Shown here: piece after piece, positions 11,616 through 23,520 of the stretch
Position numbering within the stretch: the stretch's first letter is position 1
Layout of the letters: each line of letters opens with the position of its first letter
Assembly (NCBI RefSeq): GCF_003265705.1
Contig: NW_020312849.1
Location: forward strand, 1,088,824 to 1,152,823
Direction of reading: 5' to 3'
Source: Callorhinus ursinus
Taxonomy: Eukaryota; Chordata; Mammalia; Carnivora; Otariidae
Length of the DNA: 64,000 bases
The notes under the pieces: model-generated
Told to the model about the DNA's origin: nothing
Database searches by the model: none
Seen by the model: only the letters and a program-made list of their open reading frames with translations
Made by a program: the position numbers and the translations under genes

Positions 11616-12174
11616 TAAACTTTAAAAAAATTTTTTTATTGTTATGTTAATCACCATATATTACATCATTTGTTTTGGTGTAGTGTTCCATGATTCATTG
11701 TTTGTTCATAACACCCAGTGCTCCATGCAGAATGTGCCCTCTTTAATACCCATCACGAGGCTAACCCATCCCCCTACCCTCCTCCCCTCTAGAACCCTCA
11801 GTTTGTTTTTCAGAGTCCATCATCTCTCCTGGTTCGTCTCCCCCTCTGACTTACTCCCCTTCATTCTTCCTCTCCTGCTATCTTCTTTTTCTTTTTTCTT
11901 AAAATATGTTGCATTATTTGTTTCAGAAGTACAGATCTGTGATTCAACAGGCTTGCACAATTCACAGCGCTCACCGTAGCACATACCCTCCCCAATGTCT
12001 ATCACCCAGCCACCCCATCCCTCCCACCCCTGACCACTCCAGCAACCCTGTTTGTTCCTGAGATTAAGAATTCCTCATATCAGTGAGGTCATATGATACA
12101 TGTCTTTCTCTGATTGACTTATTTCACTCAGCATAACACCCTCCAGTTCCATCCACGTCATTGCAAATGGCAAG

Positions 12175-12596
12175 ATCTCATTCCTTTTGATGGCTGCATA
12201 ATATTCCATTGTGTATATATACCACAACTTCTTTATCCATTCATCTGTCGATGGGCATCTTGGCTCTTTCCACAGTTTGGCTATTGTGGACATTGCTGCT
12301 ATAAACATTGGGGTGCACGTACCCCTTCGGGTCCCNNNNNNNNNNNNNNNNNNNNNNNNNNNNNNNNNNNNNNNNNNNNNNNNNNNNNNNNNNNNNNNNN
12401 NNNNNNNNNNNNNNNNNNNNNNNNNNNNNNNNNNNATCTCATTCCTTTTGATGGCTGCATAATATTCCATTGTGTATATATACCACAACTTCTTTATCCA
12501 TTCATCTGTCGATGGACATCTTGGCTCTTTCCACAGTTTGGCTATTGTGGACATTGCTGCTATAAACATTGGGGTGCACGTACCCCTTCGGGTCCC
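12175..12596. repeat. 161-bp direct duplication flanking an assembly gap
   Basis: Bases 12175-12335 and 12436-12596 are the same 161 bp apart from one difference (GGGCATC against GGACATC). Each copy abuts one side of the N run. The L1 consensus has this segment once, so this looks like an assembly artefact and not a biological repeat. Confidence 0.9.
12336..12435. other. Assembly gap, 100 N
   Basis: Exactly 100 N bases, the usual placeholder for a gap of unknown size. Confidence 1.
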
Positions 12597-15500
12597 TACA
12601 TTTGTATCTTTGGGGTAAATACCCATAGTGCAATTGCTGGATCGAATGGTAGCTCTAATTTCAATGTTTGAGGAACCTCCATACTGTTTTCCAGAGGGGT
12701 TGCACCAGCTTGCATTCCCACCAACAGTGTAGGAGGGTTCCCCTTTCTCCACATCCCTGCCAACATCTGTCATTTCCTGACTTGTTAATTTTAGCCATTC
12801 TGACGGGTGTGAGGTGGTATCTCATTGAGGTTTTGATTTGGATTTCCCTGATGCCGAGCGATGTTGAACACTTTTTCATGTGCCTGTTGGCCATTTGGAT
12901 GTCTTTGGAAAAATGTCTGTTCATGTCTTCTGCCCATTTCTTGATTGGATTATTTGTTCTTTGGGTGTTGAGTTTGATAAGTTCTTTATAGATTTTGGAT
13001 ACTAGCCCTTTATCTGATATGTCATTTGCAAATATTTTCTCCCATTCTGTCGGTTGTCTTTTGGTTTTGTGGACTGTTTCTTTTGCTGTGCAAAAGCTTT
13101 TTCTCTTGATGAAATCCCAATAGTTCATTTTTGCCCTGGCTTCCCGTGCCTTTGGCGATGTTTCTAGGAAGAAGTTGCTGCGGCTGAGGTCGAAGAGGTT
13201 GCTACCTGTGTTCTCCTTTAGGATTTTGATGGACTCCTGTCTCACGTTTAGGTCTTTCGACCATTTGGAGTCTATTTTTGTGTGTGGTGTAAGGAAATGG
13301 TCCAGTTTCATTCTTCTGCATGTGGCTGTCCAATTTTCCCAACACCATTTGTTGAAGAGACTGTCTTTTTTCCATTGGACATTCTTTCCTGCTTTGTCAA
13401 AGATAAGTTGACCATAGAGTTGAGGGTCCATTTCTGGGCTCTCGATTCTGTTCCATTGATCTATGTGTCTGTTTTTGTGCCAGTACCATACTGTCTTGAT
13501 GATGACAGCTTTGTAATAGAGCTGGAAGTCTGGAATTGTGATGCCGCCAGCTTCGCTTTTCTTTTTCAATATTCCTCTGGCTATTCGGGGTCTCTTTGGT
13601 TCCATACAAATTTTAGGATTATTTGTTCCATTTCTTTGAAAAAAGTGGATGGTATTTTGATGGGGATTGCATTGAATGTGTAGATTGCTCTAGGTAGCAT
13701 TGACATCTTCACAATGTTGGTTCTCCCAATCCATGAGCATGGAACGTTTTTCCATTTCTTTGTGTCTTCTTCAATTTCTTTCCTGAGTATTTTATAGTTT
13801 TCTGAGTACAGATCCTTTGCCTCTTTGGTTAAATTTATTCCTAGGTATCTTATGGTTTTGGGTGCAATTGTGAATGGGATCGACTCCTTGATTTGTCTCT
13901 CTTCTGTCTTGTTGTTGGTGTATAGGAATGCCACTGATTTCTGTGCATTGATTTTATAGCCTGCTACTTTACTGAATTCCTGTATGAGTTCTAGCAGTTT
14001 TGGGGTGGAGTCTTTTGGGTTTTCCACATACAGTATCATATCATCTGCAAAGAGTGAGAGTTTGACTTCCTCTTTGCCGATTTGGATGCCTTTGATTTCT
14101 TTTTGTTGTCTGATTGCTGTGGCTAGGACTTCTAATACTATGTTGAATAGCAGTGGTGAGAGTGGACATCCCTGCCGCGTTCCTGACCTTAGGAGAAAAG
14201 CTCTCAGCTTTTCCCCATTGAGAATGATATTCGCTGTAGGTTTTTCATAGGTGGCTTTTATGATATTGAGGTATGTACCCTCTATCCCTATACTCTGAAG
14301 AGTTTTGATCAAGAAAGGATGCTGTACTTTGTCAAATGCTTTTTCTGCATCTATTGAGAGGATCATATGATTCTTGTTCTTTCTTTTGTTAATGTATTGT
14401 ATCACGTTGATTGATTTGCGGATGTTGAACCAGCCTTGCAGCCCAGGGATAAATCCCACTTGGTCATGGTGAATAATCCTTTTAATGTACTGTTGGATCC
14501 TATTGGCTAGTATTTTGGTGAGAATTTTTGCATCCATGTTCATCAAGGATATTGGTCTGTAATTCTCCTTTTTGATGGGATTTTTGTCTGGTTTTGGGAT
14601 CAAGGTAATGGTGGCCTCATAAAATGAATTTGGAAATTTTCCTTCCATTTCTATTTTTTGGAACAGTTTCAGGAGAATAGGTATTAATTCTTCTTTAAAT
14701 GTCTGATAGAATTCCCCTGGGAAGCCATCTGGCCCTGGGCTTTTGTTTGTTGGGAGATTTTTGATGACTGCTTCAATTTCCTTAGTGGTTATAGGTCTGT
14801 TCAGGTTTTCTATTTCTTCCTGGTTCAGTTTTGGTAGTTGATACATCTCTAGGAATGCACCCATTTCTTCCAGGTTCTCTGATTTGCTGGCATAGAGTTG
14901 CTCATAATATGTTCTTATAATTGTTTGTATTTCTTTGGTGTTGGTTGTGATCTCTCCTCTTTCATTCATGATTTTGTTGATTTGGGTCATTTCTCTTTTC
15001 TTTTTGATAAGTCTGGCCAGGGGTTTATCAATCTTGTTAATTCTTTCAAAGAACCAGCTCCTAGTTTCGTTGATCTGTTCTACTGTTCTTTTGGTTTCTA
15101 GTTCATTGATTTCTGCTCTGATCTTTATTATTTCTCTTCTCCTGTTGGGTTTAGGCTTTATTTGCTGTTCTTTCTCCAGCTCCTTTAGGTGTAGGGTTAG
15201 GTTGTGTATTTGAGACCTTTCTTGTTTCTTGAGAAAGGCTTGTATTGCTATATACTTTCCTCTCAGGACTGCCTTTGCTGTATCCCAAAGATTTTGGACA
15301 GTTGTGTTTTCATTTTCATTGGTTTCCATGAATTTTTTTAATTCTTCTTTAATTTCCTGGTTGACCCATTCATTCTTTAGTAGGATGCTCTTTAGCCTCC
15401 ATGTATTTGAGTTCTTTCCGACTTTCCTCTTGTGATTGAGTTCTAGTTTCAAAGCATTGTGGTCTGAAAATATGCAGGGAATGATCCCAGTCTTTTGGTA

Positions 15501-16056
15501 CCGGTTGAGACCTGATTTGTGACCTAGGATGTGATCTGTTCTGGAGAATGTTCCATGGGCACTAGAGAAGAATGTGTATTCCATTGCTTTGGGATGGAAT
15601 GTTCTGAATATGTCTGTGAAGTCCATTTGGTCCAGTGTGTCATTTAAAGTCTTTATTTCCTTGTTGATCTTTTGCTTAGATGATCTGTCCATTTCAGTCA
15701 GGGGGGTGTTAAAGTCCCCCACTATTATTGTATTGTTGTCAATGTGTTTCTTTGCTTTTGTTATTAATTGCCTTATATAATTGGCTGCTCCCATGTTCGG
15801 GGCATAGATATTTACAATTGTTAGATCTTCTTGTTGGATAGACCCTTTAAGTAGGATATAGTGTCCTTCCTCATCTCTTATTACAGTCTTTGTTTTAAAA
15901 TCTAGTTTGTCTGATATAAGGATTGCCACCCCAGGTTTCTTTTGGTGTCCATTAGCATGGTAAATGGTTTTCTACCCCCTCCCTTTCAATCTGGGGGTGT
16001 CTTTGGGTCTAAAATGAGTCTCTTGCAGACAGCATATGGATGAGTCTTGTTTTTTT

Positions 16057-16247
16057 TTTTTTTTTTTTTTTTAAGATTTTATTTTATTTGTTTGAGAGAG
16101 AGAATGAGCATGAGAGGGGGGAGGGTCAGAGGGAGAAGCAGACTCCCTGCTGAGCAGGGAGCCCGATGCGGGACTCGATCCTGGGACTCCAGGATCATGA
16201 CCTGAGCCGAAGGCAGTTGCTTAACCAACTGAGCCACCCAGGCGCCC
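16057..16247 (-). mobile_element. CAN-SINE inserted in L1 ORF2
   Basis: A reverse SINE flanked by ATGAGTCTTGTTTTTT at 16040-16055 and 16248-16263. It interrupts the L1 endonuclease domain after about 35 residues, so it came after the L1. Confidence 0.95.
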
Positions 16248-16434
16248 ATGAGTCTTGTTTTTTAATGCAATTTGATAGCCTGTGTCTTTTGATTGGGGCA
16301 TTGAGCCCATTTACACTCAGGGTAACTATTGAAAGGTATGAATTTAGTGCCATTGTATTGCCTGTAAGGTGACTGTTACTGTATGTTGTCTGTGTTCCTT
16401 TCTGATCTTTGCTGCTTTTAGGCTCTCTCTTTGC

Positions 16435-17322
16435 TTAGAGGACCCCTTTCAATATTTCTTGGAGGGCTGGTTTCGTGTTTGCAAATTCCTTTAGTTTTTA
16501 TTTGTTCTGGAAGCTTTTTATCTCTCCTTCTATTTTCAATGACAGCCTAGCTGGATATAGTATTCTTGGCTGCATATTTTTCTCGTTTAGTGCTCTGAAG
16601 ATATCTTGCCAGTCCTTTCTGGCCTGCCAGGTCTCTGTGGGATAGGTCTGTTGCCAATCTAATATTTTTACCATTGTAGGTTACATATCTCTTCTCCTGA
16701 GCTGCTTTCAGGATTTTCTCTTGTCTCTGAGACTCGTAAGTTTTACTATTAGATGTCGGGGTGTTGACCTATTATTATTGATTTTGTGGGGGGTTCTCTG
16801 TGCCTCCTGGATTTTGATGCCTGTTTCCTTCCTCACATTAGGGAAGTTCTCTGCTATTATTTGCTCCAATATACCTTCTGCCCCTCTCTCTCTTTCTTCT
16901 TCTTCTGGGATCCCAATTATTCTAATGTTGTTTCGTCTTATCGTATCACTTATCTCTCGAATTCTGCCCTCGTGATCCTGTAGTTGTTTCTCCCTCTTTT
17001 TCTCAGCCTCTTTATTTTCCATCATTTGGTCTTCTATATCACTGATTCTCTCTTCTGCCTCATTTATCCTAGCAGTTAGTGCCCCCATTTTTGATTGCAC
17101 CTCATCAATAGCCTTTTTGATTTTGACTTGGTTAGATTTTAGTTCTTTTATTTCTCCAGAAAGGGTTTCTCTAATAACTTCCACGCTTTTTTCAAGCCCA
17201 GCTAGTATCTTTAAAGTCATGATTCTGAACTCTAGGTCCGACATCGTACCAGTGTCCGCATTGAGTAGGTCCCTGGCTAACGTACTACCTCTTGTTCTGT
17301 TTGCTGAGGTGAGTTTTTTCAT
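16435..17322 (-). pseudogene. L1 ORF1 (RNA-binding protein), disrupted
   Basis: The ORF starts MKKLTSANRTRGSTL at 17322. A coiled coil (about residues 30-110) and the RRM-type core RRNNIRIIGIPEEEE follow. A one-base loss near 16718 shifts the frame after LRDKRK, and a TAA replaces a usual Gln at 16498-16500 (complement). The natural stop would be at 16435-16437. About 296 codons, a little shorter than primate ORF1. ORF1 normally forms trimers that coat L1 RNA. Confidence 0.88.
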
Positions 17323-19130
17323 CTTGTCATTTTGTCCAGAGGAGAATAGATGAATGAGAGAACAAAATGCTAACAGGTTAACAACGTCCCCAGCAAATAT
17401 ACTGTATACAAATCAGAAGAGACCTGAAACCAGGGGAAAAGAAAGGGAAAGAAAGAAAAAAGAAAGAGAAAAAAAAAAGAAAAAAAAAGATAAAAACAAA
17501 AAAGAACAATACAAAAAAAGCAGAATGTGATCAGATATGATCAGGCTAGTGCATAGATCAGTGCCACACACTAGATTTTGGGCGTAGTTTGGTCTGTTAG
17601 AAAAAAAGTGCCTCCTAAAATTTTAAAGGAAGAAAGACATCTATGTACAAAATAAGGGTTGATACAATGAAGGGATGGAAGATGACTGTAAAGATGAAAA
17701 TTATAAAAGATTTTATAAAAGGACTTGATAAGATAAGAAGTTTGAAAAAAGAAAGAAGATTTAAAAAAAAAAGGAGAGAATGTGGTCAGGCAGGAGACTA
17801 GAACAGAGCCATACACTAGTGATTTAGGGTATATTTTTATCTGTTAGAAGAAACTGTATCTCAAAATTTTAAAGAGAGAACAACTTATACATATATGCCA
17901 AAAATAAGGGTAACTACTATGAAGGGATAAAATACGACTCTAAAAATGAAAAATAAAAAATTTTTTCTTAAAGAGATTGATAAGATGTTGGTTGAAAAAG
18001 GGAAAAAGAAAAAAGAAAAAAAAACCGTTAACAAAAATTAACTTTGATGAACAAATGAATCATGGTAAAAAAAAGCCATGAATTCTATGTGCAGTATTCC
18101 CCTAGCGCTGGAGTTCTCCCGTTCTCCTTGATTGGTAAACTTGGTCTTGGCTTGCTGGCTGTTCGGGCTGATCTTCTGGGGGAGGGGCCTGTTGCCGTGG
18201 TTTCCAAATGTCTTTGCCGGAGGCTGAATTGCCCCACCCTTGTCCGTCTGGGCTAAGGAAGCTGTTCCGGTTTGATCTCAGGAGCTTTTGTTCCCTGCAA
18301 GCTCTCGGTACAGCCTTGGAGGACCAGGGCAAAAATGGTGGCCTCCCAATCTCCACCCGGAGGAGCTGAGAACTCGGGGCCCCGCTCCTCACTGCGACCC
18401 CAGAGAAAAGCAGTCACTCCCGTGTCCCCGGTCTCTGGCTGCTCTCCGTGCTCACCCTGCCTGTGACCAAGCCGTTGCTATCTCTGGCACCCGACCCCGT
18501 GTGGAGTCTCCAAACCCAGCAGATCCCTGCGGTGCGTTCCCGCACCGCTCCTCCCCGGGAAGGAAGGGGAGTCTCCCCGGATCTGCCGCTTGTTGGGTCC
18601 CTGCTGCAGGAGCAGTGGCCTGACTGGGCCGCAGATCACAGTATATGGCAACCCCAAGCTGAGAGCCTGCGCCTCGGCTCCGTCTCTGCAGCTGATTTCC
18701 CCGCTCCGATACCTGGGAGCTCTGCCGCACTCAGGCTCCCCTGGTCTTTCTGTGACCCCGAGGGTCCTGAGACCACACTGTCCCGGGAGGATTCCACCCC
18801 CTGCTTAGCCACTGCAGCGACGTCCCTCAGTGGAGCTGACTTCTAAAGGTTCTGATTTTGTGCTCCGTGGCTATAGCACTTGCCAGAAGCGGCCGGCGGA
18901 GGCCCCTCCCCTGCCGTCTATCCTCCTGAATATCGCCTCGGATTCACTTCTCCGCACGTCCTACCTTCCAGTAAGTGGTCGCTTCTCTGTTCAGATAGTT
19001 GTTGCTACTCTCTTCTTCGCTCTCCTGTTGAGTTCGTAGGTGTTCAGAATGGTTTGATCCCTATTCAGCTGAATTCCTGAGACCAGACTAAATCTAGGTC
19101 TCCTACTCCTCTGCCATCTTGCTCCGCCCC
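17323..19130 (-). promoter_or_regulatory. L1 5' UTR (internal promoter region)
   Basis: The 1.8 kb upstream of ORF1 in this L1 has two parts: an A-rich stretch (on the + strand, about 17420-18060) and a GC- and CpG-rich outer part (about 18100-19130). The position at the 5' end of a full-length L1 makes it the internal promoter. Activity is not shown by the sequence. Confidence 0.7.
17420..17520. repeat. A-rich / (GAAA)n low-complexity tract
   Basis: A run of A with scattered G, within the 5' UTR of the full-length L1. Confidence 0.8.
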
Positions 19131-19301
19131 TAAACTTTTTTCATATCATGTAAACAGTGCATGTGTATTGCTCACAATTTAAATGCCTATAAAAAATACT
19201 CTTTAATTCTACCACCTGAACAAAAAAACAGTTATTCTTTGAAATATATCCTTCCAGTATTTAAAACATCAATGTAATTTTTAAAAAATGTAGTCATATC
19301 A

Positions 19302-19487
19302 GGGCGCCTGAGTGGCTCAGTCGTTAAGCGTCTGCCTTCAGCTCTGGTCATGATCCCAGAGTCCTGGGATCGAGCCCCGCATCAGGCTCCCTGCTCCGCG
19401 GGAAGCCCGCTTCTCCCTCTCCCACTCCCCCTGCTTGTGTTCCCTCTCTTGCTGTGTCCCTCTCTGTCAAATAAATAAAATCTTAAA
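19302..19487 (+). mobile_element. CAN-SINE with 19-bp target duplication
   Basis: A forward SINE flanked by AAAAAATGTAGTCATATCA at 19283-19301 and 19488-19506, identical over 19 bp. Confidence 0.96.
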
Positions 19488-19719
19488 AAAAAATGTAGTC
19501 ATATCATATTACTTCTTTATAACCTTCTTTTCCGCTTAATGTCTCATGAATACTTTTATGATGATTGTTTATACTCATCTATTTCACCCTTTTTAATGAC
19601 TGCATATTTCTATTCATAGCATATAATCCCAATTTATTTCTGATTTTTTTCTGTTTATAGAAAGCACTGTACACTGTTCCTTTACGATACCTTTGTAGAA
19701 ATACAAAACCTTTTATCCC

Positions 19720-19925
19720 GGGGCGCCACGGTGGCTCAGTTGTTTAGTGTCTGTCTTCAGCTCAGGTCATGATCCCGGGATCCTGGGTTCGAGCCCTGCA
19801 TTGGGCTCCCCGCTCGGCGGAGAGCCTGCTTCTCCCTCTCCCACTCCCCCTGGCTGTGTTCCCCCTCTCACTGTCTCTCTCTCTGTCAAATAAATAAAAT
19901 CTTTAAAACAACAACAACAACAACA
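19720..19925 (+). mobile_element. CAN-SINE with (CAA)n tail
   Basis: A forward SINE whose A-tail has turned into (CAA)n at about 19908-19929. The flanks CAAAACCTTTTATCCC (19704-19719) and CAAAACTTTTATCCCC (19926-19941) form a 16-bp near-perfect duplication. Confidence 0.94.
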
Positions 19926-22093
19926 ACAAAACTTTTATCCCCATGACTTACTCATTCTATAACTGGAAGCCTGTTATCTCCCACTCCCCTTCATCCATTT
20001 CCCATCCTTCTACCCCTCCCCTCTGGCAATCAGTTTGTTCTCTGTATTTACAGATTGGTTTCTATTTTTTGGTTTTATTTGTTTTGTCTTTTAGATTCCG
20101 CATGTAAGTGAAATCATATGGTATTTGTCTTTGTCTGACTTATTTCACTGAGCATTGTGCCCTCTAGGTCCATTAGTGTTGTCACAGATGGCAGGATCGC
20201 ATCCTTTTTGATAGCTGAGTAATATTCCCTAGTACCTGTACACCACATCTTCTTTATCCATTCATCTGTTGGTGGATACTTGGATTGCTTCCATATCTTG
20301 GCTATTGTAAATAATACTATAATGAACATAGGGATGCATATATCTTATCAGTATTTTGTTTTCTTTGGGTAAATACCCAGTAGTAGAATGATTGGATCAT
20401 ATAGAATTTCTGTTTTTAACTTTTTGAGGAACCTCCATACCATTTTCCACAGTGGCTGCACCAGTTTGCATTCCCACCAACAGTGCACAAGGGCTCCTTT
20501 TTCTCCACATCCTCACCAATGTTTGCTCTTTCTTGGCTTTTTGATTCTAGCCATTCTGACAGGTGTAAGGTGGTATCTCACTGTGGTGTTGGTTTGCATT
20601 TTAGTGATGTTGAGTGTCTGTTCATGTGTCTGTTTGCACCTGTACGACTTTTTTGGAAAAATATCTATTCAGGTCCTCTGCCCATTTTTAGTTAGATTAT
20701 TTATGGGTTGTTTTTGTTGTTTTGGTATTGAGTTTTTATATTGAGAACATATAAGTTCTTTATGCTTTGGATATTAACCCCTTACTGGATATATCACTTG
20801 CATATATCTTCTTTCAGTCAGTAGATTGCTTGTTGTTTCATTGATGGTTTCCTTTGCTGTGCAAAAGCTTTTTATTTTGGTGTAGTCCCAATAGTTTATT
20901 TTTGCTTTTGTTTCCCTCGTCTTTAGGAGACATATCTAGAAAAATATTACTAAAGCCAATGTCAAAGAAATTATGTTTTCTACTAGGAGTTTTATGATTT
21001 CAGGTCTCATGTTCAGGTTTTTGATCCATTTTGAGTTTCTTTTTTGTGTATGGTGTAAGAAAGTGGTCTGTTTTCATTCTTTGAATGTTGTTCAGTTTTC
21101 CCAGCACCATTTATTGAAGAGACTGTGTTTTCCCCATTGTATATTCTTGCCTCCTTTGATGAAATTGACCCCTATAAGCATGGGTGTCTTTCTGGGTTCT
21201 CTATTCTGTTCTGTTGACCTCTGTGTCTGTTTTTTGGGCCAGTACCATACTGTTTTGATTATTACTACAGCTTTGTAGTATCTTGAAATTTGGGTTTGTG
21301 ATGCCTCTAGCTTTGTTCTTCTTTCTCAAGATTGCTTTGGCTATTTGGGGTCTTTTGTAGTTCCATAAAAATTCTAGTTCTGTGAAAAATGCTGTTGGTA
21401 TTTTGATAGGAATTGCATTGAATCTGTAGATTGCTTTGTGTAGTATGGGCATTTTAACAATATTGTTCCAATTCATGAACATGGAATATCTTCCCAGTTT
21501 GTGTCATTTTCAATTTCTTTCATCAGTATTTTATAGTTTTCAGAATACAGGTCTTTCCCCTCCTTGGTTAAATTTATTCTTAGGTGTTTTATTCTTTTTG
21601 GTGCAGTTTTAAATGGAATTGTTTTAATTTCTCTTTCTGCTACTTTTGTTATTAGTGTATAGAAATGCAACCAGTTTCTGTGTTAATTTTATATCCCAAG
21701 CTCTACTGAATTTATTTATTACTTCAAGGGGAGTCTTTAGGGTTTTCTGTGTATTAGTATCATATCATCTACAGGTAGTGACAGTTTAACTTCTTCTTAA
21801 CCAATTTGGATGCCTTTTCCTTTTCTTGTCTGATTGCTGTGGTTAGGACTGCCAGTATTATGTTGAATAAAAGTGGCAAGAGTTGACATCCTTGTCTTAT
21901 TCCTGATCTTAGAGGAAAAGCTCTCAGTTTTTCACCATTGACCATGTTAGTTGTGGTTTTGTCATATATGGCCTTTATTATGTTGAGGTATGTGCCCTGG
22001 AAACCCAGTTTATTGAGAGTTTTCATCATGAACGGATGTTGAGTTTTGTCAGATGCTTTTTCTGCATCTATTGAGATGATCATATGATTTTTT

Positions 22094-22280
22094 AAAAAAG
22101 ATTTTATTCATTTATTTGACAGAGAGAGAGCACAAGCAGGGGGAGCAGCAGGCAGAGGGAGAGGGAGAAGCAGGTTTCCCGCGGAGCAGGGAACCCAATG
22201 CGGGGCTCGATCCCAGGACCCTGGGATCATGACCAGAGCTGAAGGCAGACACTTAACTGACAGAGCCACCCAGGTGCCCC
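22094..22280 (-). mobile_element. CAN-SINE inside old L1
   Basis: A reverse SINE flanked by GATGATCATATGATTTTT (22075-22092) and GATGACCATATGATTTTT (22281-22298). Confidence 0.94.
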
Positions 22281-23254
22281 GATGACCATATGATTTTTAT
22301 CCCTCACTTTGTTGATGTGGTGTAACACATGGATGTGCATATTGAACCATCCTTGTATCCCTGGAATAAATCCCACTTGATTGAGGTGAATGATCCTTTT
22401 AAATATGTTGTTGAATGCAGTTTGCTAATGTTTTGTTGAGGATTTTTGCATCTCTTTTTATCAGGGATATTGTCTTGTAGTTTTCTTTTTTGTAGAATCC
22501 ATATGGTGTGGTATCAGGGTGATACTGGCCCCTTAGAATGAGTTTGGGAGATTTCCTTCCCCTTCTGTTGTTTTGGAATAGATTGAGGAGAATAGGTATT
22601 GACTTTATAAATGTTTGGTGGAATTCACCTGTGAATTAATCTGGTCTTGGACTTTGGTTTTGGGGAATTTTTTGAATACCAGATTTTGTTGCCAGTAATT
22701 AGCGTATTCAGATTTTCTATTTCTTCCTGATTTGGTTTTGGAAGATTGTGTATTACTAGGAATACATCTATTCTAGGTTGTCCAATTTCTTGATACATAA
22801 TGTTTCATAGTAGTCTCATATAATGTTTTGTGTATCTGTAGTGTATCTTTTTACTTGTCTTTCATTTCTGATTTATTTATCCTTTCTCTTTTTTTTCTTG
22901 ATGAGTTGGGCTAAAGGTATGTCTTTATCTTTTTAAAGAACCAGCTCTTGATTTCATTGATTTTTTTGTTTTTTTTTTTTTTTTTAGTCTCTATTTCATT
23001 TATTTCTGTTCATTATTATTTTGTTCTTTCTCCTCCCCTTGGGTTTTGTTTATTCTTTTTCTAGTTGCTTTAGGTGTAGTGGTACATTGTTTATTTGAGA
23101 AATTTTCTTGTTTCTTGAAGTTCTGTATTGCTGTAAATTTCCCTCTTAGAGTTGTTTTCAGGGCATCCCAAAGATTTTGGACCATTGTGTTTTCATTTTC
23201 ATTGTTTCCAGGTATTTTCTTAAGTTCCTCTTCAACCTGTCCTCATATCTTATT

Positions 23255-23404
23255 TTTTTAAAGTAACAGTTTTATTGTATATGAATACAGAGAGACCAGA
23301 CTTGGTTAATGGTGATGGTGTTCATTACTTTTTTTCCTTGCAGCTAATGATAGAATCAGAGGAGTTGATATAATGAACAAATAGTGTGTTACTAGAACAT
23401 CAAC
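23255..23404 (-). other. Possible retrocopy tail (3' UTR-like)
   Basis: Read on the minus strand, this is about 130 bp of sequence I do not recognise, ending in ACAATAAAACTGTTACTTT followed by an A-run. AATAAA about 15 bases before an A-tract suggests the 3' end of a processed transcript inserted in the old L1. There is no clear coding part. Confidence 0.4.
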
Positions 23405-23520
23405 TGCATTAAGTAGCTACTTTTTAAAAAGTAAATTCTACACCCAGTATGGGGCTCAAACTGACAACCCCACAATCGAGATTCTATGCCTTACCAACTA
23501 AGCCAGCCAGGCACGCCCGC
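23405..23520 (-). mobile_element. Older tRNA-derived carnivore SINE
   Basis: A short diverged SINE without a CT tract, the same type as the one at 6955-7063: antisense TATGGGGCTCAAACTGACAA and AAGCCAGCCAGGCACGCCC end. Confidence 0.7.

Larger units (their letters stand above)
12075..16353 (-). pseudogene. L1 ORF2 (endonuclease / reverse transcriptase), disrupted
   Basis: The start ATG complement is at 16351-16353 and the peptide begins MALNSYLSIVTLSVNGLNAP. The endonuclease keeps QETH (about 16005), IVGDFNT and FSDHNAL; the reverse transcriptase keeps SLFADDM (about 14050). The 15929-13581 stretch is open for 782 codons. Breaks are: a SINE at 16057-16247; an in-frame TAG at 15972-15974 (complement) in place of a usual Trp; a frameshift near 13600; another near 12668; probably one near 12628; and the 100-N gap. 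Normally this protein nicks DNA and copies L1 RNA at the nick. Here it cannot be made whole. Confidence 0.92.
11631..19130 (-). mobile_element. Full-length L1 (minus strand), inactive
   Basis: It reads from a GGGGCGGAGCAAGATGGCAG 5' end (complement of 19111-19130) through a GC-rich 5' UTR, ORF1, ORF2 and 3' UTR to a tail at about 11631. The length is about 7.5 kb including a SINE and a 100-N gap. TAAACTTT next to both ends (11616-11623 and 19131-19138) may be a short target duplication. ORF1 and ORF2 are both broken, so the element cannot move. It is young enough that an ORF2 stretch of 782 codons remains open. Confidence 0.93.

Noticed and set aside
12075..12773. Protein with an internal duplicated segment across the gap
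   Set aside because: The duplication comes from the 161-bp copies on both sides of the N run, most likely an assembly artefact.
13581..15929. 782-codon open frame as a host gene
   Set aside because: It is the L1 ORF2 of the full-length minus-strand element (FADDM, GDFNT, SDH motifs), with lesions up- and downstream.
18102..18846. Overlapping ORFs on both strands in GC-rich DNA
   Set aside because: They are chance frames in the CpG-rich 5' UTR of the L1, where stops are rare.
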